Assembly: GCF_024398015.1 (NCBI RefSeq)
Contig: NZ_CP073747.1
Coordinates: 248,001 to 312,000, forward strand
DNA length: 64,000 nucleotides
Direction of reading: 5' to 3'
From: Kordiimonas sp. SCSIO 12610
GTDB lineage: Bacteria; Pseudomonadota; Alphaproteobacteria; Sphingomonadales; Kordiimonadaceae
In this document: piece after piece, positions 1 to 8,162 of the stretch
How the letters are laid out: the number at the start of each line of letters is the position of its first letter
Numbering within the stretch: the first letter of the stretch is position 1
Notes under the pieces: model-generated
What the model was told of the DNA's origin: nothing
The model's input: the letters and a program-made list of their open reading frames with translations, nothing else
The model's database searches: none
Made by a program: the position numbers and the translations under genes

Positions 1-1
1 T

Positions 2-2485
2 GAAGAAGCACCACTTCCAAGGCCGCACGCTGAAATATGGGTTTATTCCCCACGTGTGGAAGGTGTGCATCTGCGCGGTGGCCCTGTTGCCCGTGGTGGT
101 CTGCGTTGGTCCGATCGCCGTGAGGATTTCAGAACCGAGGTACTTGGCCTGGTAAAAGCGCAGCAGGTGAAAAATGCGGTAATTGTTCCACAGGGTGCGA
201 AAGGTGGCTTTTTCCCTAAACAATTAACCCCTTCAATGAACCGTGATGCTTTCATGGAAGAGGGCGTTGCGTCTTATCGCTCATTCATATCCAGCCTACT
301 CTCAGTTACTGATAATCTTGTAAAAGGCAAAGTGAAACCCCCACAAGAGTTAGTGCGCCGCGACGGCGATGACCCGTATCTTGTTGTTGCAGCCGACAAG
401 GGAACAGCGACCTTTTCCGATATTTCGAACGGTATTTCCGAAGGCCAAGGGTTCTGGCTGGATGATGCATTCGCGTCAGGTGGGTCCAATGGCTATGACC
501 ATAAGAAAATGGGTATTACGGCCAAAGGTGCGTGGATCAGCGTCCAGCGTCATTTCAGAGAAATGGGTGTCAATGTTCAGGAAGATGTCTTCTCGGTTGT
601 TGGTGTCGGCGATATGGCGGGTGACGTTTTTGGAAACGGAATGCTGCTCTCCAAAACCTTGCATTTGAAGGCGGCCTTTAACCACATGCATATCTTTATC
701 GACCCGGAAGCAGGAGACAGCAAAGCCAAGTGGAAAGAGCGTAAGCGCCTCTTTGATTTGCCGCGCTCAAGCTGGGAAGACTATAATAGCAAACTGATTT
801 CCAAAGGCGGCGGGATTTTCTCTAGGGCCGCGAAGTCAATTGATCTATCGCCTGAAATTCAGGCTTGGTTAGGGACAGAAGAGACGTCCATGGCTCCTAA
901 TGTCCTTATTAATACAATCCTGAAAGCTGAGGCCGACCTCTTGTGGTTTGGTGGTATTGGTACATACATTCGTGCAACCACAGAAACAGATGCCGATGTT
1001 GGTGACCGTGCGAACGATCCGCTCCGCGTTACCGCACCTGAGGTTAAAGTAAAAGTTATCGGTGAAGGTGGTAACTTGGGCATGACACAGGAAGCGCGGA
1101 TCGAATACGGTCGTTTGGGTGGTCGCTCAAACACTGACTTTATCGATAATTCGGCGGGTGTGGATTGTTCTGATAAGGAAGTGAATATCAAGATTTTGCT
1201 TGCTGATGTTATTTCCAAGAAAAAACTTACCCGCGAGGACCGCGATAGCTTACTCGTCGAGATGACTGATGAAGTTTCTGATATTGTTCTCTCGGACAAC
1301 TATTTGCAAACGCAGGCTATTTCCCTAGCTGAGGCAGAGGCTGTCAATTCGCGTCAATATCATTTGGGCCTTATCCGTACATTAGAGCGTGATGGTGGTT
1401 TGAACAGGGAAATTGAGAACCTACCGTCTGATGAGGGCTTTTTAGAGCTTGAAGCGAATGAAAAAGGTCTCAGCAGGCCAGAAATTTCAACCCTGCTTGC
1501 GTATGCGAAAATGTCACTTGTTGATATTTTGATGAAGGGGTCTTTAATTGATGATCCTGTTCTGGAGCCCGAGCTTGAGTGGGGGTTCCCGACGACGCTT
1601 CGTAAACGGTTCCCTGAAGAAATTCGGTCTCATAGACTACGGAGAGAAATTGTTGCTACAGTTCTTGCGAACGAGGTTGTCAACTGGGGCGGTTTGACCT
1701 TTGTATACGAAGTGAAAGAAGAAACCGGGCTTGGTGTTGAGGATATTGTGGCGGCTTTTGTTGCAGTTCGCGGCATCTATGGGCTTCAAGGCATGTGGGA
1801 TGCAGTTAACGCGCTTGATTACAAGGTTGATGCTGCGCTTCAGTATGATATGCACCGTTCGCTTTCAAACTCCTTGAAAGATCAGGTGTTATGGGTGCTT
1901 AGAAACTTGCCGCGTCCTTATAATATCGTCGATTTGATCGATCGTTTTGCGACGCCTGTGAAAGCGCTCTTTAATATCAAGCAGGAGATACTGAGCAAAC
2001 CAGCGCAGGAAGCCTTTATCAGCCGCAGGGACCCCCTTAAAGAGGGAGGCGTTAGCCATAAACTCGCAACATTTGTTGCAGGCTTTGAAGTTCTCAGTTC
2101 GGGTGCGGATATTATTTCTGTTGCTGAAACAGAGAATAAGAAGGTTGATTTTGCTGCGACAATTCATTTTGCGCTTGGGGATATGCTTGGGTTTGACTGG
2201 TTACGTCAACGCGCGGACCGCATTGTACCTGATGATCACTGGGAAGTGCTTGCAATTCGTTCGCTAAAGGAAGACTTGGCAGATCAGCAAACTGAACTTG
2301 TGAAACAGGTTTGTAAATCAGCTGGCAAGAAGCCTGCTTTGAAGGCTACGTCCGATTGGCAGGCTGAACAGCAAACCTCAATCATTCGTGCACAGCGGTT
2401 GATAGATGACCTTCGTTCAGCAGGGACATTGACCGTTGCCAAACTTAGCTTCGCGACACGTCACCTGCGGTCAATTTTGGGATAA
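2..2485 (+). CDS. NAD-specific glutamate dehydrogenase, C-terminal half (5' partial)
   Basis: Oxidatively deaminates glutamate to 2-oxoglutarate with NAD in the cytoplasm. The frame is open from base 2, before any start codon, and begins inside the conserved block IWVYSPRVEGVHLRGGP, so the gene is cut at the window edge. The next stretch, GGLRWSDRREDF followed by VPQGAKGGF, is the substrate and catalytic lysine region of glutamate dehydrogenases. The family of about 1,600 residues (the large 180-kDa type) is typical of alphaproteobacteria, and about 827 residues lie here. NAD-binding elements (VVGVGDMAGDVFGNGML; IGEGGNLG) follow. The gene ends at a TAA 22 bases before the next start. Confidence 0.95.
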   Translation, partial: EEAPLPRPHAEIWVYSPRVEGVHLRGGPVARGGLRWSDRREDFRTEVLGLVKAQQVKNAVIVPQGAKGGFFPKQLTPSMNRDAFMEEGVASYRSFISSLLSVTDNLVKGKVKPPQELVRRDGDDPYLVVAADKGTATFSDISNGISEGQGFWLDDAFASGGSNGYDHKKMGITAKGAWISVQRHFREMGVNVQEDVFSVVGVGDMAGDVFGNGMLLSKTLHLKAAFNHMHIFIDPEAGDSKAKWKERKRLFDLPRSSWEDYNSKLISKGGGIFSRAAKSIDLSPEIQAWLGTEETSMAPNVLINTILKAEADLLWFGGIGTYIRATTETDADVGDRANDPLRVTAPEVKVKVIGEGGNLGMTQEARIEYGRLGGRSNTDFIDNSAGVDCSDKEVNIKILLADVISKKKLTREDRDSLLVEMTDEVSDIVLSDNYLQTQAISLAEAEAVNSRQYHLGLIRTLERDGGLNREIENLPSDEGFLELEANEKGLSRPEISTLLAYAKMSLVDILMKGSLIDDPVLEPELEWGFPTTLRKRFPEEIRSHRLRREIVATVLANEVVNWGGLTFVYEVKEETGLGVEDIVAAFVAVRGIYGLQGMWDAVNALDYKVDAALQYDMHRSLSNSLKDQVLWVLRNLPRPYNIVDLIDRFATPVKALFNIKQEILSKPAQEAFISRRDPLKEGGVSHKLATFVAGFEVLSSGADIISVAETENKKVDFAATIHFALGDMLGFDWLRQRADRIVPDDHWEVLAIRSLKEDLADQQTELVKQVCKSAGKKPALKATSDWQAEQQTSIIRAQRLIDDLRSAGTLTVAKLSFATRHLRSILG

Positions 2486-2507
2486 GCTGAAAAAGGTTAG
2501 TGAAACA

Positions 2508-3128
2508 ATGGCAAAAAAATCAGAGCAGTCAACTCGAATTACCAAGGATACCCTTAATCTGGTAATTGCTGTGTGTGCTGTTCTGATTTCTGCCGCTAGT
2601 TTTTATGCCACCTTTCTTCAGGCCCAATCAGAAGAAAAACAGGTTAAGGCCGCTACCTGGCCTTACCTGCAGTTTTCGTCAGGAAACTATGATACTGAAG
2701 CCGAGAAAGCGAAGATATATCTTCAAGTGGAAAATGTTGGTGTTGGCCCTGCTATTATCAAAAATTTTTCCATGTCATATGATGATGGTGACGCAAAAGG
2801 TATTAAAAAAAGCAGTAATGTTTATGATATCCTTCTGGCGTGCTGCGCTCCCGAAGGGGCAGATCGTTCGTGGTTTGCAAAGCCGGAAGCAAAGGCCGGA
2901 TTTATTGTGACAGGAATTGTGAACAACAAGATTATGCCGGTCGGTAAAGAACTTCAGGTTTTATCTCTAGAGCTTGATGATAATAATCGGGAATTTTGGG
3001 ATCGCTTGAACAATAGCCGCTGGAAAATAAAGGCCGAGGCTTGTTATTGTTCGCTTCTGGAAAACTGTTACCAGACTGATTTTGTCAACGAACCTGTCGC
3101 CGTAAAGGCCTGTATGCCTCACAAATAA
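2508..3128 (+). CDS. Small membrane-anchored protein of unknown function
   Basis: I do not recognise a characterised family. The 206-residue product has a short lysine-rich N-terminus, one hydrophobic segment (about residues 13-35, LNLVIAVCAVLISAASF), then a soluble domain that starts near WPYLQF and contains several cysteines towards the end (CYCSLLENC). It probably sits in the inner membrane with its C-terminus outside, although the topology is inferred. The start at 2508 is chosen because AAAGG lies about 10 bases upstream; a longer reading from 2436 would overlap the glutamate dehydrogenase gene. It is on the same strand 22 bases after that gene and may be cotranscribed. Confidence 0.75.
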   Translation: MAKKSEQSTRITKDTLNLVIAVCAVLISAASFYATFLQAQSEEKQVKAATWPYLQFSSGNYDTEAEKAKIYLQVENVGVGPAIIKNFSMSYDDGDAKGIKKSSNVYDILLACCAPEGADRSWFAKPEAKAGFIVTGIVNNKIMPVGKELQVLSLELDDNNREFWDRLNNSRWKIKAEACYCSLLENCYQTDFVNEPVAVKACMPHK

Positions 3129-3202
3129 TCTGCGTATGCATTTCAAAATTACAGATACTCGGCCTCTGGTCAGTGGGTTCCTCAGCTGTCGGTCTTCTGT
3201 CT

Positions 3203-4036
3203 TTAACTTTGCCCGGGAAAACGCTTGTTATTGAAATCATCAATGGTCGCCAGTATTTCCTCACGAGTATTCATAACAAACGGGCCATAGCGGGCAACAG
3301 GTTCGTTGATTTTGCGACCAGCGACTAAAAGGAAACGGCTGTTTTTGTCCCCACTTAATTGAACCTTTTCGCCGTCCGTTAAAACAATCAGACTGCGTTG
3401 CTCCAGGTTTTGGCTGTCTATTTTGACGGCGCCTGTTATCACATACAGAAAAACAGTGTGTTCGGCTTCAACAGGGATGGAAACTTCCCCATCGCCTGAA
3501 AGAGTTATGTCCATATATAATGGATTGATCGCCACGTCATTGATTGGTCCTTGTGTGCCTTCGAACTCGCCAGCGATAATTTGTGCAATATAGCCATCCT
3601 TTTCGATTAGCGGGATGTTGGTTGCTGATGCATCGCGGTATTGGGGTGCTTTCATTTTGTCTGCGGCGGGCAGATTTACCCAAAGCTGAAGGCCGTGAAT
3701 GATATCACTTTCCCCCGCAACGGGCATTTCGGAATGAATAATACCGCTGCCTGCTGTCATCCACTGCGCGTCTCCGGGTCTGATAACACCGGTATTTCCA
3801 ACCGTATCTGTATGCTTGATGGCGCCCGATAACATATAGGTCATGGTTTCAAAACCCCGATGTGGATGCTCAGGAAAGCCAGCGCCAGTTCCTGGTTTTA
3901 ATTCAAACTCATCTAAAAGGAGAAAGGGGTCTAAATTCATCAATCCGCGTTTCCCAATGGTGCGATGAACGGTTACACGAACACCTTCGCTCATGGTTTC
4001 TGCGGGATAAACCATCTGAATGTGGCGTGCTGTCAT
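3203..4036 (-). CDS. Pirin family protein
   Basis: A bicupin protein of 277 residues; some pirins act as quercetin 2,3-dioxygenases, others as regulators. The N-terminal cupin shows the family metal ligands: HPHRGFET (His57, His59) and later SGIIHSEMP (His and Glu near residue 100). The start at 4036 is supported by AGGAT 8 bases upstream; the longer reading from 4084 would overlap the upstream gene. It lies 28 bases after the glutathionyl-hydroquinone reductase gene and below a LysR gene on the same strand. Pirins next to quinone reductases are common, so a role in quinone or flavonoid handling is inferred. Confidence 0.88.
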   Translation of the reverse strand: MTARHIQMVYPAETMSEGVRVTVHRTIGKRGLMNLDPFLLLDEFELKPGTGAGFPEHPHRGFETMTYMLSGAIKHTDTVGNTGVIRPGDAQWMTAGSGIIHSEMPVAGESDIIHGLQLWVNLPAADKMKAPQYRDASATNIPLIEKDGYIAQIIAGEFEGTQGPINDVAINPLYMDITLSGDGEVSIPVEAEHTVFLYVITGAVKIDSQNLEQRSLIVLTDGEKVQLSGDKNSRFLLVAGRKINEPVARYGPFVMNTREEILATIDDFNNKRFPGQS

Positions 4037-4064
4037 TATTCTATCCTTAAGTTGGCTTGCATGA

Positions 4065-5042
4065 TTATAATTGATCGCGTCCATGCGGTGCGTTTAAATC
4101 AAATCCGTTACCGACAGGCACGACACCTGTTGGGTTGATAGTGCGGTGGCTCGCGTAATAATGGGTTTTGATATGATCCATATTTACCGTGTCTGCGATG
4201 CCAGCGATTTGATAGATATCGCGCACAAAACCTGTTAGCGCAGAATAGCTTTCGAGCGATCTGATATTACATTTGAAATGGCCAAAATATACTGGGTCGA
4301 ATCGAACGAGCGTTGTAAACAGTCTAATATCTGCTTCTGTTAACTGGCTTCCGAGCAAATATCGCTGTTTTTCAAGGATGTCTTCCAACCAGTTCAAGGC
4401 TTCAAAAAGGGGATATATAGCCTCTTCATAGGCTTCCTGGCTTGTGGCAAACCCTGCTTTGTACACGCCGTTATTTACCTCATGATAAACTCGGGTGTTT
4501 ATGGCTTCGATGTCATCTCTCGCGCTTGTCGGCCAATAATCACCTTCCTTTGCGCCGACCGTGTCAAAGGCACTGTTGAGCATACGGATAATATCAGCCG
4601 ATTCGTTCGATACGATCGTGTTTTGTTTTTTATCCCACAAAACAGGAACGGTAACACGGCCAGAATACTTGGGGTCTGCCTTTGTATATATTTGGTGGTG
4701 AAAATCGAAACCAAACAAGGGATCACCGGTGCTTCCTGTGCCTACGTCAAATGTCCAGCCTTCAGATAGCATAATAGGACTAACGAATGAGACACTGATC
4801 ATTTCCTCAAGGCCTTTTAGGCTTCGCATAATCGCTGTTCGGTGCGCCCACGGGCAAGCATGTGACAAATATAAATGATAGCGACCAGCCTCTGCCTTGA
4901 AACCGTCAGTGCCTGTGGCTCCGGCGCTTCCATCTGCTGTTATCCAATTTCTGAACTGGCTTTCACTTCGGATAAAGCGTCCGCCGCTTGATTTGGTATC
5001 ATACCATTTATCGTGCCATTCGCCGTCAATTAGTAAACCCAT
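4065..5042 (-). CDS. yqjG: Glutathionyl-hydroquinone reductase (Xi-class GST)
   Basis: Reduces glutathionyl-hydroquinones to free hydroquinone using glutathione, via an active-site cysteine. The 325-residue length fits the YqjG/PcpF/ECM4 family, which is longer than ordinary GSTs. The diagnostic motif HACPWAHRT is present with the catalytic Cys at residue 63. The helical C-terminal GST domain follows, including TRVYHEVNNGVYKAGFA. The start at 5042 has AAGGGCAAG upstream. It is the middle gene of lysR-GHR-pirin. Function is known from the family; the physiological quinone is not visible here. Confidence 0.92.
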   Translation of the reverse strand: MGLLIDGEWHDKWYDTKSSGGRFIRSESQFRNWITADGSAGATGTDGFKAEAGRYHLYLSHACPWAHRTAIMRSLKGLEEMISVSFVSPIMLSEGWTFDVGTGSTGDPLFGFDFHHQIYTKADPKYSGRVTVPVLWDKKQNTIVSNESADIIRMLNSAFDTVGAKEGDYWPTSARDDIEAINTRVYHEVNNGVYKAGFATSQEAYEEAIYPLFEALNWLEDILEKQRYLLGSQLTEADIRLFTTLVRFDPVYFGHFKCNIRSLESYSALTGFVRDIYQIAGIADTVNMDHIKTHYYASHRTINPTGVVPVGNGFDLNAPHGRDQL

Positions 5043-5125
5043 TGTCTTGCCCTTTTATTTGAAGTGATAGGGCGAATATAGGGTCAGTTTTCATGACACA
5101 CTAGCTTAGTTTATTGCATTACCGT

Positions 5126-5142
5126 GTTGCTTTTTTAGCAAC
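5126..5142. other. Inverted repeat in the lysR-yqjG gap
   Basis: GTTGCT and AGCAAC flank five T residues, just downstream of the lysR stop. There is no U-tract after it on the minus strand, so it is not a convincing terminator. It could be an operator, an attenuating hairpin or chance. Confidence 0.3.
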
Positions 5143-5151
5143 TTAAGAAGC

Positions 5152-6057
5152 TTATAGGCATTTTTGGTGCTGAGGCTGAGTAAACCAGCTTGTTATAAAG
5201 TCGATCAAGGTTCGAACCTTCAGGGGCAGGTGCCGTTTCTCTGGATATAAGGCATAAAGGGCGCTTTCATTCTTGATATAGTCATCCAATATCGTGACCA
5301 GTTGCCCATCCTCTAATGCATCGTGAAGGAAGAAATGCGGTAAGGTTGCTACCCCGAGGCCGTTGATAGCGGCTTCTAACTGAAGGGTGCCTGAATTTGA
5401 CATCATGGGTCCGGTCACCCGAACGGATTTCATCTGAGAGCCGTCCAAAAACCGCCATTGCTGGTTGGCGGAGACATTGGCATAAAACAAACATTTATGA
5501 TGCCTAAGGTCGTCCGGTGTTTGCGGGGTTCCATATTCCTTTAGGTAATCGGGGCTTGCAACGGTGTGAAAGCGCATGGGGGCGACCTTTTTGGCAATAA
5601 GGGCGCTGTCATCAAGGTTTGATGTAATCCGAAACCCGAGGTCATAGCCACCGCTTACGATATCGACGCGTTCATCGGTTAGGTTTAATTCAAGAGTGAC
5701 CGCTGGATGCAGTTTCATAAACGCAATAAAGGCTTTTCTAAGGTGAAGGTCAGCGAAGCTTCGCGGTGCTGTAACCCTTATATGCCCAACCAGATTATCG
5801 CTCGCGTGCTTAACCGCTTGCTGTGCGTCATCAAGATCATCAAGGATGCGTTGGCACCGCTCATAGAATAGTGCGCCTTCGTCTGTAGGGCTAACGCCCC
5901 GGGTTGCGCGCTGAAGCAAGCGTACTCCTAAATCTTCCTCGAGGGCCTGAAGGCGTCTGCTCGCGACCGATTTGGTGATATGAAGCGCCTTGGCGGCCGC
6001 GGTCATATTCCCGGCTTCAATGGTTCGGCAAAAGGTTTTGATGGCATTTAGGTCCAT
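5152..6057 (-). CDS. LysR-family transcriptional regulator
   Basis: A 301-residue regulator with the typical layout: an N-terminal winged helix-turn-helix (residues 1-60, MDLNAIKTFCRTIEAGNMTAAA, then SVASRRLQALEEDLGVRLL) and a substrate-binding domain starting near residue 90 (GHIRVTAPRSF). It belongs to the AaeR/DmlR-like group by sequence feel. It lies 109 bases upstream of the glutathionyl-hydroquinone reductase on the same strand, rather than divergent as usual, so autoregulation of a three-gene unit is possible. The inducer is unknown. Confidence 0.9.
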   Translation of the reverse strand: MDLNAIKTFCRTIEAGNMTAAAKALHITKSVASRRLQALEEDLGVRLLQRATRGVSPTDEGALFYERCQRILDDLDDAQQAVKHASDNLVGHIRVTAPRSFADLHLRKAFIAFMKLHPAVTLELNLTDERVDIVSGGYDLGFRITSNLDDSALIAKKVAPMRFHTVASPDYLKEYGTPQTPDDLRHHKCLFYANVSANQQWRFLDGSQMKSVRVTGPMMSNSGTLQLEAAINGLGVATLPHFFLHDALEDGQLVTILDDYIKNESALYALYPEKRHLPLKVRTLIDFITSWFTQPQHQKCL

Positions 6058-6102
6058 AATATAGCCCCGTTTGCAACAGTAATGCCTTTATTATGATTGG
6101 GC

Positions 6103-6150
6103 GTTGTGTTTTTCACAACAAAAAACCGCCCTAACATAGAAAGGGCGATT
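6103..6150 (-). terminator. Rho-independent terminator after the XRE membrane regulator
   Basis: Read on the minus strand, CGCCCT and AGGGCG (6142-6147 and 6127-6132) form a 6-bp stem with a 9-base loop, followed by GTTTTTTGTTG. A second small hairpin (GTTGTG/CACAAC, 6103-6119) follows. It lies 18 bases past the stop of the gene at 6168-6905. Confidence 0.75.
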
Positions 6151-6167
6151 TAGTGAGACTTGTTGTT

Positions 6168-6905
6168 TTATCTCCAGCGAAAACTTACAAAGAAGCAGCC
6201 TATACTCCCAGCAAGAAACATAAAGGCCGGCGCTAAAAACCATTTTAGTGACGACTCAACCTCTTTCTCACTATCGTTAAAAAACCTATATCGTCTTTTG
6301 CCTTTTAGTGTTTTCTTGACGTACTGCTCACCTCTAAAACTACTGTGGGTCTCAATAAGTTCGTGCATCCGGTCAGTCATCGTTTGTTTTCGCGCATTAA
6401 ACTCTGCCTCGCGTTTACGCACAGCTTCTAATGAACCGCTTGACGCATGTGATGTGTAGATAACGTCAAAAACATTCAACGGTTCTCCGGGCAAAATTAT
6501 GCCCAATGATTTATAGTGGAATTGTTGATGGCGCTCTGGAAGTTTACCTATTCCAATAAACCCTAATCCAAGCGAGCCCCCACCCAGCATGAGCATAACC
6601 AAACCTGCAACCATCCAGCCTCGGGTAAATTTAATCTCATTGGTTTGACGTTCCAGCACCACTGAACGGACTTCCTTAATTTCCCGCAGTTTATCGAGTT
6701 CCGCTGAGAAAATAGATCTGCTCATGTCACCGGCGTCAATATCATAGGCCTTTAATAACCTATTGAATATATCTTCCGATGGGTATGACTTCCCAGTTTC
6801 CAATTTTGAAAGATAAGACTGCTCGATATCCATCCTCGCTGCGGCCTCGGGCTGGGTCCAACCATTTGCCTCTCGCTTCTGTCGTATATAATCACCAAAC
6901 TTCAT
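6168..6905 (-). CDS. Membrane-embedded XRE-type helix-turn-helix protein
   Basis: The N-terminus (residues about 4-58) is a Cro/C1-type HTH with the signature WTQPEAAARMDIEQSYLSKLETGKSYPS. A short helical linker leads to a hydrophobic segment at about residues 97-119, a charged middle region of roughly 100 residues, and a second hydrophobic segment at about 222-242 (WFLAPAFMFLAGSIGCFF) ending in FRWR. This predicts a cytoplasmic DNA-binding domain tethered to the inner membrane with a periplasmic loop, in the manner of one-component membrane regulators; that role is inference. SD-like AGGAG precedes the start. The region upstream carries phased GAATAT motifs. Confidence 0.85.
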   Translation of the reverse strand: MKFGDYIRQKREANGWTQPEAAARMDIEQSYLSKLETGKSYPSEDIFNRLLKAYDIDAGDMSRSIFSAELDKLREIKEVRSVVLERQTNEIKFTRGWMVAGLVMLMLGGGSLGLGFIGIGKLPERHQQFHYKSLGIILPGEPLNVFDVIYTSHASSGSLEAVRKREAEFNARKQTMTDRMHELIETHSSFRGEQYVKKTLKGKRRYRFFNDSEKEVESSLKWFLAPAFMFLAGSIGCFFVSFRWR

Positions 6906-6990
6906 GTTGGTCTCCTAAGCTATTGTTTTTAATACCCTCTTGTCGGTGGGGTGATTGCAGTCTTCAGAAGTCTTGCCGAGAATGCCAGAT

Positions 6991-7057
6991 GAATATACTG
7001 GAATATAGCGTTAAATTCAGGAATATTTATACGTACGGCGGAATATATCCGCCGTAC
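6991..7057. promoter_or_regulatory. Phased GAATAT(A/T) motifs and a perfect palindrome upstream of the XRE gene
   Basis: The heptamer GAATATA or GAATATT occurs at 6991, 7001, 7021 and 7041, spacings of 10, 20 and 20 bases, so all copies face the same side of the helix. The last copy overlaps a perfect 10-bp inverted repeat, GTACGGCGGA (7033-7042) and TCCGCCGTAC (7048-7057). It lies 86-152 bases upstream of the membrane XRE gene start. An operator for that regulator is inferred. Confidence 0.5.
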
Positions 7058-7082
7058 AGCTGGATCGTTTAAGAACAGAATG

Positions 7083-7129
7083 AATTATTTATCTCTGTAA
7101 TAATAATTATTTATCTCTGTAATAATAAT
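7083..7129. repeat. 22-bp tandem duplication
   Basis: The unit containing TTATTTATCTCTGTAATA is present twice in direct tandem with period 22 (7083-7104 and 7105-7126, with three further matching bases). It covers the putative stop codon of the SEC-C remnant. Confidence 0.85.
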
Positions 7130-7357
7130 GACGATTGCTACCGTCATGTTTTTTTGTCTTCATACAGCATCGCTTGAAACCGATAGCCGGACCCACAAGG
7201 ACAAGGGTCATTACGGCCAAGTTTTTCCACAAGCTCTATATTACCATGAACATATCGTTCACCGCGCTTGACCTGTGTTTCTGATGGATAGGATTTCCGT
7301 CGCTTGCTGATGACCTCAAAAGAACGGCTGATTTGTATATGTTTTGAACGTAGGCAT
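7107..7357 (-). pseudogene. SEC-C zinc-binding domain protein, frameshifted remnant
   Basis: A good SD (AAGGAG) precedes an ATG at 7357, but that frame stops after 13 codons. Dropping one C after the ATG would give a continuous reading ([16 protein letters not shown]...) that runs into [13 protein letters not shown], the first half of a SEC-C zinc motif. A second one-base shift (extra base near 7179) is needed to read the second half, [16 protein letters not shown] motifs (CPCGSG...KCC) bind zinc in SecA tails and small stand-alone proteins. Two single-base shifts suggest decay, although sequencing error at both sites cannot be excluded. The gene would otherwise encode roughly 80 residues. 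Confidence 0.55.
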
Positions 7358-7428
7358 TGTTTCTCTCCTTACGTTGAACTTCATTTAGAAGCTCGGCTTA
7401 AGGCGATAAAATCAAAAACGCAATAAAA

Positions 7429-7455
7429 AAGCCGCTTCAAATTTTAAAACGGCTT
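7429..7455 (-). terminator. Terminator downstream of infC
   Basis: On the minus strand AAGCCG (7450-7455) and CGGCTT (7429-7434) form a stem followed by a run of T (TTTTATTG). It lies 25 bases after the infC stop. Confidence 0.75.
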
Positions 7456-7479
7456 GATAGATCACTATGTAAAAAGCGA

Positions 7480-8016
7480 TTATTTAGGAGCAACCACCAT
7501 AATCATTTGGCGGCCTTCCAATTTTGGTCTTGCTTCAATTTTTGCTGATTCTTCAACATCTGCAACAACCCGGTTTAGAACCTCCATACCAAGATCCTGG
7601 TGCGCCATTTCGCGGCCTCTGAATCGAATGGTTAGTTTAACCTTGTCACCATTATCAATGAACTGATGAACTTTTTTCAATTTCACATTGTAATCATGTA
7701 CGTCGATATTTGGACGCATCTTGATTTCTTTGACATCTTGGGTTTTTTGTTTTTTCCGAGCAAGGTTAGCTTTTTTCTGCTGCTCGTACTTATATTTACC
7801 GTAGTCGAGAACCTTACATACAGGGGGTTCGGCATTTGGTGAAATTTCAACAAGATCAAGGCCGGAATCTTTTGCGATTCCAATTGCTTTATCGATTGAT
7901 ACTACACCGTGGTTTTCACCTTCTGCTCCTATTAAACGGACCTCATTCACTCTGATTGATCCATTGACGCGTGGTCCTTCCTGTTTGGGTGGACCCGCAA
8001 ATTGCCCTCTACCTAT
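7480..8016 (-). CDS. infC: Translation initiation factor IF-3 (ATA start)
   Basis: Binds the 30S subunit and polices start-codon selection. The N-domain ([20 protein letters not shown]) and C-domain ([46 protein letters not shown]) are complete. The first ATG/GTG/TTG in frame is GTG at 7950, which would delete 22 residues including the conserved RVN segment. Upstream in frame there is no ATG, GTG or TTG before a stop, but an ATA at 8014-8016 has GGAG 7 bases before it and gives 178 residues, the usual family length. IF-3 genes use rare AUU/AUC/AUA starts in other bacteria for autoregulation, so ATA is my choice. It follows thrS. Confidence 0.93.
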   Translation of the reverse strand: MGRGQFAGPPKQEGPRVNGSIRVNEVRLIGAEGENHGVVSIDKAIGIAKDSGLDLVEISPNAEPPVCKVLDYGKYKYEQQKKANLARKKQKTQDVKEIKMRPNIDVHDYNVKLKKVHQFIDNGDKVKLTIRFRGREMAHQDLGMEVLNRVVADVEESAKIEARPKLEGRQMIMVVAPK

Positions 8017-8029
8017 GTTCGGTCTCCTA
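8011..8029 (-). promoter_or_regulatory. Shine-Dalgarno and ATA initiation region of infC
   Basis: On the minus strand AGGAG, then ACCGAAC, then ATA. The spacing is optimal for initiation at ATA, which decides the infC start. Confidence 0.65.
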
Positions 8030-8100
8030 TTGCTTGTTGAACCATATTGGGGGTGATTTTTTCAGTTAAAACCTCAAAAATCGTTAATTCATCTATAGTA

Positions 8101-8141
8101 TAGCGCCTTAAACCGCTGCTGGCGAGGGGTTTTTGGCGCTA
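8101..8141 (-). other. Inverted repeat in the thrS-infC spacer
   Basis: TAGCGCC and GGCGCTA can form a 7-bp stem around 27 bases just after the thrS stop. No U-tract follows on the minus strand; a TATACT box overlaps its distal arm and could be a -10 element for infC. Its role is unclear. Confidence 0.3.
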
Positions 8142-8162
8142 TTCTTTTTGTTATCCGGCTTG

